In this document: one piece after another, positions 6,686 to 14,508 of the stretch
Layout of the letters: the number at the start of each line of letters is the position of its first letter
How positions within the stretch are numbered: position 1 is the first letter of the stretch
Assembly: GCA_045636385.1 (NCBI GenBank)
Contig: JAZTXK010000074.1
Location: 1-17,695 of the forward strand
Reading direction: 5' to 3'
DNA: 17,695 nt
Origin: CAG-390 sp045636385
GTDB lineage: Bacteria > Bacillota > Clostridia > Oscillospirales > CAG-272
The notes under the pieces: generated by a model
Told to the model about the DNA's origin: nothing
The model's input: the letters and a program-made list of their open reading frames with translations, nothing else
Database searches by the model: none
Program-made: the position numbers and the translations under genes

Positions 6686-7458
6686 AAATGTACCGATCAA
6701 CACGCTTTTTTCTCTGGATTCGCTGTCTTGTTTCGGGAGAAAAATGCATTGCTTGCGGTGAAATGAATGCTCGCGGTGAGTCGCTTCTTTGCCCAAAATG
6801 CGAGGATGAACTGAAAAGGTCGCATCTTTTGATGTGCCCGGATTGCTCGGCATTTGCGCGAGATTGCCTCTGTCCGTCAAGGATAATGCGCGAAAATCGC
6901 GTTGAATTTTTGGTCAAATACGCTTTTTACGATGCATCTAAATCCGATGAAGCTTTGAACCGAATTATCCTCAGACTTAAACGAATTCCCGACCTTTTGG
7001 CGTTTGCTTATTTTGCGGCGGTGCTGTCGAGACCGCTTGCGTTGCTTGCCGAAGCGCGCGGATTTACAGAGGATAATACCGTGGTAACCTATATTCCGAG
7101 AAGTAAGAATATGATTTTGCGCGACGGATACGATCAGGCAAGACTTTTTGCGAAAGCCGTCGGCAGACGTTCGGGCTATCCTGTTTTGCCGCTTTTGGTC
7201 AGATTGAAGCACGGAAAACAGCAAAAATATCTGAACATTGACGAGCGAATAGAAAACGTTAAGGGGATGTTTGTACCGTCGCGGAAGTTCTCTGCCGAGG
7301 GGAAGAACGTTATAATAGTTGACGATCTCGTCACAACGGGAGCAACGGTCGGTGAAGCTGCGCGTATTCTTTACGATTCGGGCGCGAGAGAGGTTGTCTG
7401 CCTTTGTATTGCAAAATCTGAGCTGAGATACGGCAAAAATATGACAGTTGATATATAG
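6682..7458 (+). CDS. comFC: ComF family phosphoribosyltransferase-like protein
   Basis: This 258-residue protein is a ComFC/GntX-type protein, a family linked in other bacteria to natural transformation and handling of incoming single-stranded DNA. The N-terminus has a cysteine cluster suited to zinc: Cys22-Cys25, Cys37-Cys40, Cys52-Cys55 and Cys62-Cys64. The C-terminal half is a phosphoribosyltransferase fold with the PRPP-loop motif VIIVDDLVTTGAT, with acidic residues Asp214-Asp215, and the family motif YIPRSKNMILRDGYDQARLFA. It starts on the ATGA shared with the recD2 stop, with GGAGG ten bases before. A second ATG two codons later is possible. No comFA is visible here, so a competence role is from the family and not shown. 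A terminator follows directly. Confidence 0.92.
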   Translation: MKMYRSTRFFLWIRCLVSGEKCIACGEMNARGESLLCPKCEDELKRSHLLMCPDCSAFARDCLCPSRIMRENRVEFLVKYAFYDASKSDEALNRIILRLKRIPDLLAFAYFAAVLSRPLALLAEARGFTEDNTVVTYIPRSKNMILRDGYDQARLFAKAVGRRSGYPVLPLLVRLKHGKQQKYLNIDERIENVKGMFVPSRKFSAEGKNVIIVDDLVTTGATVGEAARILYDSGAREVVCLCIAKSELRYGKNMTVDI

Positions 7459-7459
7459 C

Positions 7460-7497
7460 AAAAGGACGTGCACCGCGCACGCCCTTTTCGCATTTTT
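7460..7497 (+). terminator. Terminator after comFC
   Basis: AAAAGGACGTGC (7460-7471) pairs with GCACGCCCTTTT (7477-7488) with one A-C mismatch and a 5-base loop. It is followed by CGCATTTTT. It starts one base after the comFC stop and closes the small-protein/recD2/comFC operon. Confidence 0.87.
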
Positions 7498-7555
7498 ATA
7501 AAAACAACTTATGTGAAGAAAATGAAAGAAATATATAAGATTTTTTTGAAAACAG

Positions 7556-7620
7556 TTGCATTTTATCGTTAAATATTGTATAATTATAATGTATTATTAT
7601 AAAATGGCGGCAATATGCCG
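7556..7620 (+). promoter_or_regulatory. Sigma-A promoter and short leader hairpin before the mreB-type gene
   Basis: TTGCAT (7556-7561), a 17-base spacer and TATAAT (7579-7584) form a good promoter; a second TATAAT (7585-7590) follows at once. The leader holds a small hairpin, CGGCA-ATA-TGCCG (7608-7620), directly before the GGAG ribosome binding site. No other gene lies between 7459 and 7632. Confidence 0.82.
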
Positions 7621-7632
7621 TGGAGTAAATAA

Positions 7633-8673
7633 ATGAATATATTAACGTTAAGAAAGGATATAGGAATCGATCTCGGAACAGCGAGCTGTCTTGTCTACGT
7701 CAAGGGCAAGGGCATTGTGCTTTCCGAGCCTTCTGTCGTGGCTGTCGATGTCGAAACCGATGAGGTTATCGAAATAGGCAGAGAAGCGCAGACTATGATC
7801 GGACGAACTCCGAAAAACATCAAAACTATCCGTCCTCTGCGAGACGGAGTTATCAGTCATTATGACAGAACACTTGATATGCTGCAGTATTTTCTCCGTA
7901 AATCCTGCGGTCCTTTGATCATCCCGCCGAGAGTGGTTATCTGCGTTCCCTCCGGAATCACGGAAGTCGAGGAGCGCGCGGTTGAGGATGCTGTAAGAAA
8001 TGCGGGCGCACGCTCGGCGTATCTCATCGAGGAGCCCGTTGCCGCCGCGATCGGCGCGGGAATTGATATTTCTGCTCCGAACGGAAATATGATAGTTGAT
8101 ATCGGAGGCGGAACGACGGATATTGCTGTCATCTCTCTTGACGGCGTTGTCGTTTCCGAATCCATAAAGGTTGCGGGCGACAAATTCGATGAGGCGATAA
8201 TCAGATACGTGCGGAATAAATACAATATACTGATCGGAGAAAGAACGGCAGAAGCGATCAAGATCCGCATCGGAACGGTTTTCAAGCCCTCGCGCGTTGA
8301 GCAAATGGAGGTCAAGGGAAGATGCGTTTCCACGGGACTTCCCAAAAACGTGGTGCTGAGCAATCTCGAAATGCTTGAAGCCTTGTTCGTTCCGATAACC
8401 GCGATAGTGGATGCAATATGCAGCGTGATCGAGCGCACACCGCCCGAGCTTGTGGCAGATATAATCAAATACGGCATCGTAATGACCGGAGGAGGTTCAC
8501 TTTTGCGCGGATTTGACAATCTGATTACGGATCTCACGGGAATTCATACTTACGTGGCAAAGGATGCGATATCTTGCGTTGCTATAGGAACCGGAAAGGC
8601 TCTCGATCATATAAACATTCTGAATGAGGGTTCACTCTCGTTCGGTAAAACTCAGAAACGCAATAATCGCTGA
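7633..8673 (+). CDS. mreB: Rod-shape actin homologue, MreB/Mbl family
   Basis: MreB-family proteins form membrane-bound filaments that guide lateral cell-wall synthesis. The 346-residue length is normal. The actin-fold nucleotide motifs are all present: phosphate 1 GIDLGTAS at residues 11-18, phosphate 2 VDIGGGTTDIAV from residue 155, and the adenosine motif MTGGGSLLRGF from residue 284. The EEPVAAAIGAG segment is also typical. No mreC or mreD follows, so this could equally be an Mbl or MreBH type copy; the symbol is provisional. It has its own promoter, an upstream terminator, and rlmB begins 16 bases behind it. The last 20 or so residues (LSFGKTQKRNNR) are basic and not conserved. Confidence 0.94.
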   Translation: MNILTLRKDIGIDLGTASCLVYVKGKGIVLSEPSVVAVDVETDEVIEIGREAQTMIGRTPKNIKTIRPLRDGVISHYDRTLDMLQYFLRKSCGPLIIPPRVVICVPSGITEVEERAVEDAVRNAGARSAYLIEEPVAAAIGAGIDISAPNGNMIVDIGGGTTDIAVISLDGVVVSESIKVAGDKFDEAIIRYVRNKYNILIGERTAEAIKIRIGTVFKPSRVEQMEVKGRCVSTGLPKNVVLSNLEMLEALFVPITAIVDAICSVIERTPPELVADIIKYGIVMTGGGSLLRGFDNLITDLTGIHTYVAKDAISCVAIGTGKALDHINILNEGSLSFGKTQKRNNR

Positions 8674-8689
8674 ATAATGGAGAAAATAA

Positions 8690-9499
8690 ATGGATAACAG
8701 AAATAATTACAAGAACGGTCGCCGCCCCATCAAGCGTGAGGGCGATGCAGTGCGCGAGGTTGCCGAGGGTATCGTATACGGCAGAAATCAGGTCCGCGAG
8801 CTTCTTAAGAGTGACCGCGCCGTTGATAAGATCTATCTCCGCAAGGGCGACCGAGAGGGCTCGGTGCTCCAGATAATCGCTATGGCGTCCGAGAAGGGAA
8901 TACCGATCGTGGACGTTGAGCGCGAAAAGCTTGATCAGCTCTGCGGTGGCGGAAACCACCAGGGCGTTGCGGCAATGGCGGCGGAAAAGGAATACTGCGA
9001 GATCGCGGATATTCTCAAGATCGCCGAGGAAAGAGGAGAAAAGCCTTTCATTGTAATCCTCGACGGTGTTGAGGATCCTTACAATCTCGGCGCGGTAGTC
9101 CGTTGCGCCGAATGTGCGGGTGCGCACGGCGTAATAATTCCCAAAAGACGCGCTGCAGGACTTACTCCCGCCGCGGCAAAATCCTCCGCAGGTGCGCTTG
9201 AGCACATGGCGGTAGCAAAGGTGGTAAACATCGCAGCCGCTATCGATGAGCTCCAGGAGGCGGGCGTGTGGGTATACGCCGCAGAGGCAGACGGAGATGA
9301 TCTTTACGGCGTCGATATGGATCGCGCAGCCGCTTTCGTATTCGGAAGCGAGGGCCGCGGCGTATCCAGACTCGTATGCGAAAAGAGCGATTATAAGGTC
9401 TCAATCCCGATGTACGGTAAGGTTAACTCTATGAACGTTTCTACTGCCGCAGCCGTGGTGCTTACCGAGGCTGCAAGACAGAGACATTCGGTAAAATAA
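8690..9499 (+). CDS. rlmB: TrmH/SpoU family rRNA 2'-O-methyltransferase, RlmB type
   Basis: This 269-residue protein belongs to the SPOUT class that transfers a methyl group from SAM to a ribose 2'-OH. RlmB methylates Gm2251 of 23S rRNA in E. coli. The N-terminal substrate-binding domain (VYGRNQVRELLKSD to GNHQGVAA) is the RlmB/TrmH-type L30e-like domain. The knotted catalytic domain shows motif 1 DGVEDPYNLGAVVR from Asp125, motif 2 FGSEGRGVS from residue 218, and motif 3 IPMYGKVNSMNVSTAAAV from residue 239. A basic tail of about 20 residues precedes the first domain. The start follows GGAG by seven bases. The exact rRNA target is inferred from family similarity. Confidence 0.92.
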   Translation: MDNRNNYKNGRRPIKREGDAVREVAEGIVYGRNQVRELLKSDRAVDKIYLRKGDREGSVLQIIAMASEKGIPIVDVEREKLDQLCGGGNHQGVAAMAAEKEYCEIADILKIAEERGEKPFIVILDGVEDPYNLGAVVRCAECAGAHGVIIPKRRAAGLTPAAAKSSAGALEHMAVAKVVNIAAAIDELQEAGVWVYAAEADGDDLYGVDMDRAAAFVFGSEGRGVSRLVCEKSDYKVSIPMYGKVNSMNVSTAAAVVLTEAARQRHSVK

Positions 9500-9513
9500 A
9501 GGTGGAAAAAAGT

Positions 9514-11949
9514 ATGGCAGAAGATAAAAAGAAGAACGCTTTGTTTAGCAAGCTTCTGAAGAAAAAGCTTTCTGACGATAAAATTGTCGAGTCCGAGGAA
9601 CAATTCCCCGACGATAATGATACGGAGCTGAACGAGGACGTTGAAAATAGCGAAGCTGAAGACAATTCCACGCTTGAATGGTTATCAGACGTTATGACCG
9701 AAAGCCCTGAGGTTCCTGAGGAGGATATCTCGGAGACTCTTGCAGAGCTTTTCGGCGATAATAAAGCTGAGGAGAGCGAAGAAATCGCAGATTTTGCCGT
9801 TCCCGGATTAGAGGAGCTTACTGCCGATGGCGTGGCGAGTTATGATCCGAATGATACCGAGATAAGCGAAGAGGATGCCGAAAATGCAAACGCAGAGGAA
9901 CTGCAGTATCCCGAATTTGCAGATGAGGTTGATTATGCAGCGGACGATAAAGAAGCAATCGGTGAAGAAGTCATCGATGACGCCCCCGATGCGACCGAGG
10001 ACGAGCCTTCTATGATCGATAACTTTGATGAGGAAGAAACGGACGAGCCCTCCGAGGAGGAGCAGTCTTCGAATTCCATTGATGAGGATACCGCAATCCT
10101 TCTTGCCGCGCTTGGCTATTCGGATGCCAATCCGGCGTCAAAGGTAAAGCCCGCGGTCAAGGAAAATACGGGTAAATATGCATCGGATCTCACGCTTGCA
10201 TTTGGCTATGATGGCAAGGAATACACCGCGCGCTCCCAAACCGCGGCTATAAAGTCCAAATACGCTCAGGACAAAATGAAATCGATCGTCAGACTTGGAG
10301 CAACCGCATTGTTCGCGATCCTTCTCTGCGTCTACGATGTGTTTGGTAATAAGTTCGGCGGAGCTCTTGATCCTACCGTTTATCCCGTTGTAAACATTAT
10401 GATCTCGTTACAGCTTTTGCTGATCGTTGCGGCTTTTTCTATAAAGAGACTAATCGTCGGTGCCAATGATATTTTGAAGGGCAACCTTACCCTCCATTCG
10501 ATGAGCGTAATTGCGGTATTGATTTCCGTTATTTACGATATCGTATTGGCTATCACGGCTCCCGAATCGTTTACGCTATGTAATTTCCCTGCGGCAAACT
10601 GCCTTCTTTTCTGCGCTTTGCACGACTTTTTCACGATCGAGCGCGAGATATCCGTGTTTGACAGACTTTCTTCGTGGCAGAGCGTCGTAACGCTTGAGCG
10701 TGTTGACTCGACTGTACTTTCTGCCGAACTCGGAGAGGGAGAGGCTGACGGTATTGATACCGTTGGTCAGGCATTCCGCATTCGTAAGGGCAATTTTGCA
10801 GAAAACTATTTCAAGCACGTAAATCGTCGTCATCCCGTATCAAAGATGCTTGCATTCTTTGTAACTCCATCTTTGGCGATCGCGTTGATCATATTCTTTA
10901 TCTCGCTCGCGTTCGATAAAACCTTCGCTCAGGCGGTCAATGCTTTTGCGGGTGTATCCCTCTTCAGCCTGCCGGCGTTTATGTTTGTTTCGATGAGCTA
11001 TCCGTTCTATAAACTTATCACTAAGAATCTCAGCTCAGACGCGGTGATCTTGAACGAGTCGGCTGTGAACGAGAACAGAAGGGTAGATACCGTCGTTTTC
11101 GAAGAGGCTGATCTTTTTGACGAAACCTCTCTGACGATCAACCGCATTTCGGTCTGTGATAAGAATCAGATGCACGATGTCTTTGATATTATGTGCGCAG
11201 TTTCTGCTATGTATAATAAGATCGGCGGCAGAATCGCCGGCGCTTTCAGAGCATCTACCGCAGACGGCGATACACCCGAAGACGTTACGATTCTTGGAGT
11301 TGATGACGGAGGCTTTGAGGGTATTGCTGACGGCAGACTTTATAGCGTAGGCTCGGATGCTTATCTGGCTTCCAAGGGAATTGCGGTTACAAGATATTAC
11401 GATGACAAATATATCGTTTCCAATCCCGGCGGAGTGGTCCTTCATATCGCAGTTGACGGCACAGAGGTGTTTAAGCTTTATCTTACTTATAATATCTCGA
11501 GAAACACTCTCTCGCTCATCAATGATTTTGCTGACTTAAAGACAAGAATCGTTTTGAGAACGATCGATCCGAACGTTAATCTCGAGCTGATATTGAGAAT
11601 ACTCTCGAGCTCGTTTGACGGCAATCTCACTCTGATCCGCAAGCCCTTCAGCGCGGGCTCTGCAGAAGCGGACGGTAAGGATGAGGCGTTGATAGACGGC
11701 GGCATTATCATTAACGGCGAAGCTCCCGAGGCGGTGCTTGACACCGTTCACGCTTGCAGATTCTTCAGCGCGTTCACAAAGTTTAATTTTGCGGCAGGAA
11801 TCGTTGTATTTGCTATCGGTGCATTGCTGGCGTTTGTTCTGGGAATTATTGGAGCGATCGTTAATATGTCCTCGATATACATCTTCATTTTCCAGTTGCT
11901 TTCGATACTGCCCTGCATCTTCTTCTCAAGCGTTTACTTAAATAAATAA
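9514..11949 (+). CDS. P-type-ATPase-like membrane protein lacking catalytic motifs, acidic N-terminal tail
   Basis: This 811-residue protein is not one I know by name. Residues 24-193 are a low-complexity tail dominated by Asp and Glu. Eight hydrophobic segments follow, near residues 257-278, 291-311, 327-347, 357-375, 445-467, 475-500, 757-785 and 790-810. Two short soluble regions lie where P1B pumps have the actuator and the P/N domains. Several stretches line up with P1B pumps: LTLHSMSVIAVLISV (usual N-DTLVALGTLAA), SLFSLPAFMF with Pro487 where CPC sits, RVDTVVF before the phosphorylation site, GGFEGIADGRLYSVG (599-613), and LKTRIVLRTID. However, DKTGT is EEADL (530-534), TGD is TID (683-685), no TGES is visible, and GDGxND is missing. 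I infer a pseudo-ATPase. ATG 9514 is chosen over GTG 9502 because AAAGGTGG lies over the latter. Confidence 0.72.
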   Translation: MAEDKKKNALFSKLLKKKLSDDKIVESEEQFPDDNDTELNEDVENSEAEDNSTLEWLSDVMTESPEVPEEDISETLAELFGDNKAEESEEIADFAVPGLEELTADGVASYDPNDTEISEEDAENANAEELQYPEFADEVDYAADDKEAIGEEVIDDAPDATEDEPSMIDNFDEEETDEPSEEEQSSNSIDEDTAILLAALGYSDANPASKVKPAVKENTGKYASDLTLAFGYDGKEYTARSQTAAIKSKYAQDKMKSIVRLGATALFAILLCVYDVFGNKFGGALDPTVYPVVNIMISLQLLLIVAAFSIKRLIVGANDILKGNLTLHSMSVIAVLISVIYDIVLAITAPESFTLCNFPAANCLLFCALHDFFTIEREISVFDRLSSWQSVVTLERVDSTVLSAELGEGEADGIDTVGQAFRIRKGNFAENYFKHVNRRHPVSKMLAFFVTPSLAIALIIFFISLAFDKTFAQAVNAFAGVSLFSLPAFMFVSMSYPFYKLITKNLSSDAVILNESAVNENRRVDTVVFEEADLFDETSLTINRISVCDKNQMHDVFDIMCAVSAMYNKIGGRIAGAFRASTADGDTPEDVTILGVDDGGFEGIADGRLYSVGSDAYLASKGIAVTRYYDDKYIVSNPGGVVLHIAVDGTEVFKLYLTYNISRNTLSLINDFADLKTRIVLRTIDPNVNLELILRILSSSFDGNLTLIRKPFSAGSAEADGKDEALIDGGIIINGEAPEAVLDTVHACRFFSAFTKFNFAAGIVVFAIGALLAFVLGIIGAIVNMSSIYIFIFQLLSILPCIFFSSVYLNK

Positions 11950-11959
11950 GGAATTAAAA

Positions 11960-13807
11960 ATGTACGATTCATCACTTTTGCGTTCTGTTCAGAAGCCCGG
12001 AAGATATTCGGGCGGCGAATACGGACAGATAATTAAAGATAAGGAAAAGGTCAAGGCGCGCTTTGCCTTCTGTTTCCCCGATTCCTATGAGATAGGAATG
12101 TCAAACCTCGGTATGAGAATTCTTTACGGCGTTCTTAACCAAAGCGACGACGTTTGGTGCGAGCGCGTATTCGCGCCTTGGCAGGATATGACCGCCAAGC
12201 TTCGCGAGAAAAACATTCTTCTGACCGCGCACGAAAGCGGCGACAACGTCCGCGATTTCGATTTCCTTGGTTTCACTCTCCAGTACGAGATGTGCTATAC
12301 CAATATCCTCAACGTTCTCGAGCTTTCGGGCATCCCGCTCCTCGCGTCGGAGAGAGGGGAAGAGTTCCCAATCGTCATCGGCGGCGGACCTTGCTCGGTC
12401 AATCCCGAGCCCATCGCGGATTTCTTTGATCTCTTCAATATCGGAGAGGGCGAAGAAATGCTCCCCGAGATCGTTGCTCTCTACGTCAAGATGAAGGCCA
12501 CGGGCGCAACCAAGAAGGAATTCCTCCTTGAAGCCGCGCGCACTATTTCGGGCGTTTACGTTCCGTCTCTTTATGACGTTGAGTATAACGAGGACGGTAC
12601 CGTTAAGTCCTATACTCCCAATGCAGAGGGAGTTCCCGAAAGCGTCAAGAAGCGCATTGTCGAAAATCTTGATACTATGTATTTCCCCGAGGCAGTTGTT
12701 ATGCCTTATCTTGAAACTGTTCAGGATAGAATTATGCTTGAGGTCTTCCGCGGATGCATTCGCGGATGCCGCTTCTGTCAGGCGGGAATGATCTACCGTC
12801 CCGTCCGCGAAAAATCTCCCGAGACTCTGCTCCGTCAGGCAAAATGCATCTATGAAGCAACGGGTTACGAGGAGATCTCGCTCACTTCGCTTTCAATTTC
12901 CGACTATACAAAGCTCCCCGAGCTTACAGATGGACTTATCGAGTGGACGAATGAGAAAAAGGTTAATCTCTCGCTCCCCTCGCTTCGAATCGACTCCTTT
13001 ACCAAGGAGCTGATGGAAAAGGTCGCATCGGTCAGAGCTTCCTCGATTACCTTTGCGCCCGAAGCGGGCACACAGAGAATGCGTGACGTTATCAACAAGA
13101 ACGTTACAGAGGAGGACCTTATGCGCTCGGCTTCGATCGCATTCGGATCGGGCAAGGAGCAGGTCAAGCTCTACTTTATGAACGGACTTCCCACCGAGAC
13201 CGATGAGGATATCGAGGGAATCGCAAAGCTCGCGAAGGCGACCATCGAGCAGTTCTATGCAACTCCCGGTCACAGCCGCCGCGCGCCTACGGTTACCGTC
13301 AGCGTTTCCTGCTTCGTTCCGAAGCCCTTCACTCCCTTCCAGTGGGAGGCACAGGATACGGTTGATGAGCTTGTTCGCAAGCAGCAGCATCTTCGCACCT
13401 GCATCACCGACCGCAAGATCAAGTACCACCACCACGATGCCCGCGTTTCTCATATCGAGGCGGTTCTCGCACTCGGCGACCGCAGACTCTCAAAGTCGCT
13501 CCTTCTCGCACACGAGCGCGGATTCGGCTTTGACGCGTGGGATGAATATTTCGACGCAGAGGCTTGGATGAAGGTCTTTGCCGATTCGGGCATCGATACC
13601 GCATTTTATGCTAACCGCCGCCGCGCGGACGATGAAGTTCTCCCGTGGGATATCATCGACGTCGGCGTGACAAAGGAATTCCTCCTTCGCGAAAAGAAGA
13701 AGGCTTATGAAGAAAAGACCACGCCCTCCTGCCGTGAGCAATGCTCCGGCTGCGGCGCAAACTGTTTGGGAGGTAAGGATACATGCTGTCCGAATTCAAA
13801 AAAATAA
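11960..13807 (+). CDS. B12-binding-domain radical SAM protein (TIGR03960 type)
   Basis: This 615-residue protein has an N-terminal cobalamin-binding-like domain (FAFCFPDSYEIGMSNLGMRI, shortened here to PDSYEIGMSNLGMRI, and PIVIGGGPCSVNPEPIADFF) followed by a radical SAM core. The cluster motif is Cys266-IRG-Cys270-RF-Cys273, which holds a [4Fe-4S] cluster to cleave SAM. The C-terminus carries six cysteines: 591, 595, 598, 602, 609 and 610. These may bind another cluster or metal. The overall plan fits TIGR03960, whose reaction is unknown to me. Its usual partner, a TIGR03936 protein, starts inside its last 25 bases. The ribosome binding site AAGGA is eight bases before ATG 11960. It follows the P-type-like gene by 10 bases. 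Confidence 0.9.
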   Translation: MYDSSLLRSVQKPGRYSGGEYGQIIKDKEKVKARFAFCFPDSYEIGMSNLGMRILYGVLNQSDDVWCERVFAPWQDMTAKLREKNILLTAHESGDNVRDFDFLGFTLQYEMCYTNILNVLELSGIPLLASERGEEFPIVIGGGPCSVNPEPIADFFDLFNIGEGEEMLPEIVALYVKMKATGATKKEFLLEAARTISGVYVPSLYDVEYNEDGTVKSYTPNAEGVPESVKKRIVENLDTMYFPEAVVMPYLETVQDRIMLEVFRGCIRGCRFCQAGMIYRPVREKSPETLLRQAKCIYEATGYEEISLTSLSISDYTKLPELTDGLIEWTNEKKVNLSLPSLRIDSFTKELMEKVASVRASSITFAPEAGTQRMRDVINKNVTEEDLMRSASIAFGSGKEQVKLYFMNGLPTETDEDIEGIAKLAKATIEQFYATPGHSRRAPTVTVSVSCFVPKPFTPFQWEAQDTVDELVRKQQHLRTCITDRKIKYHHHDARVSHIEAVLALGDRRLSKSLLLAHERGFGFDAWDEYFDAEAWMKVFADSGIDTAFYANRRRADDEVLPWDIIDVGVTKEFLLREKKKAYEEKTTPSCREQCSGCGANCLGGKDTCCPNSKK

Positions 13808-14490
13808 GCGAATATCCGATCCTTGAAACTCCCGTAACTATCCGCCTCGGATTTTACAAAAAGGGCGCGCTTCAGTATATTTCGCACCTCGATCTTCAGC
13901 GAACCTTCCAGCGCATTCTCAGCCGTGCCGAGCTTCCGCTTTGGTACACTCAGGGATTTAACCCCCACCCCAAGCTCGTTTTCGGACTTCCGCTTCCGAT
14001 AGGATGCGAGAGCGTTTGCGAGATGGCGGATATCAAGCTCACTCGCGATATGCCCGCCGAGGACATCCTTGCGCGTCTGCATAAGGCAACGGTCGACGAT
14101 CTCGATTTTTTTGCTTGCTATCCCGCAGAGCGCAAGTTTGCCGACATAGACGGCGCGCTTTATGAATATAATATCGATTGCGAAGTCGATGATGAAATGA
14201 TCGAAAAGATCGATCGGGTTCTTTCGAATTCGCCTCTCACTGTGCTTAAGCACACCAAATCGGGCGATAAGGAAGTTGATATCTTCCCGCTTATCAAGTC
14301 CTTCAAGCTCGAAAAGCGCGAGGGTGGACTCAAGATCACCGCGCTCCTTGCCGCAGGAAGCGTGCAGAATCTCAGCCCCGAATATTTGCTTGACGCACTT
14401 CGCAAGCGCCTCATCTTCCTCCGCGAGGAAGAGAATTATTCGATCAAGCGCCTTTCCATTCACGACGCGAAGGGAAACATCTTTAAATAA
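13783..14490 (+). CDS. TIGR03936/DUF2344 radical-SAM-associated protein
   Basis: This 235-residue protein matches the radical-SAM-associated family that travels with TIGR03960 proteins, and in some bacteria is fused to them. Key features are RLGFYKKGALQYISHLDLQR (residues 21-40), with the ISHLDL motif, and GFNPHPKLVFGLPLPIGCES. Its molecular role is not known to me; the constant pairing suggests that it positions or supplies substrate for the radical SAM partner. It begins within the partner gene, 25 bases before that gene's stop. Its ribosome binding site GGGAGG (13768-13773) lies inside the partner's cysteine-rich tail, which strongly suggests translational coupling. Confidence 0.88.
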   Translation: MLSEFKKISEYPILETPVTIRLGFYKKGALQYISHLDLQRTFQRILSRAELPLWYTQGFNPHPKLVFGLPLPIGCESVCEMADIKLTRDMPAEDILARLHKATVDDLDFFACYPAERKFADIDGALYEYNIDCEVDDEMIEKIDRVLSNSPLTVLKHTKSGDKEVDIFPLIKSFKLEKREGGLKITALLAAGSVQNLSPEYLLDALRKRLIFLREEENYSIKRLSIHDAKGNIFK

Positions 14491-14508
14491 AAACGAAAGG
14501 AGAACGGT

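Noticed and set aside
7507..7517. CTTATGTGAAG before the mreB-type promoter, with its reverse complement near 16379-16389 before the MFS promoter
   Set aside because: The match is about ten bases, the spacing to the promoters differs, and two copies in 17.7 kb of AT-rich gaps may be chance.
9502..9504. GTG as start of the P-type-like protein
   Set aside because: The GTG is part of the AAAGGTGG ribosome site that fits ATG 9514 at eight bases; the GTG itself has no site before it at the right distance.
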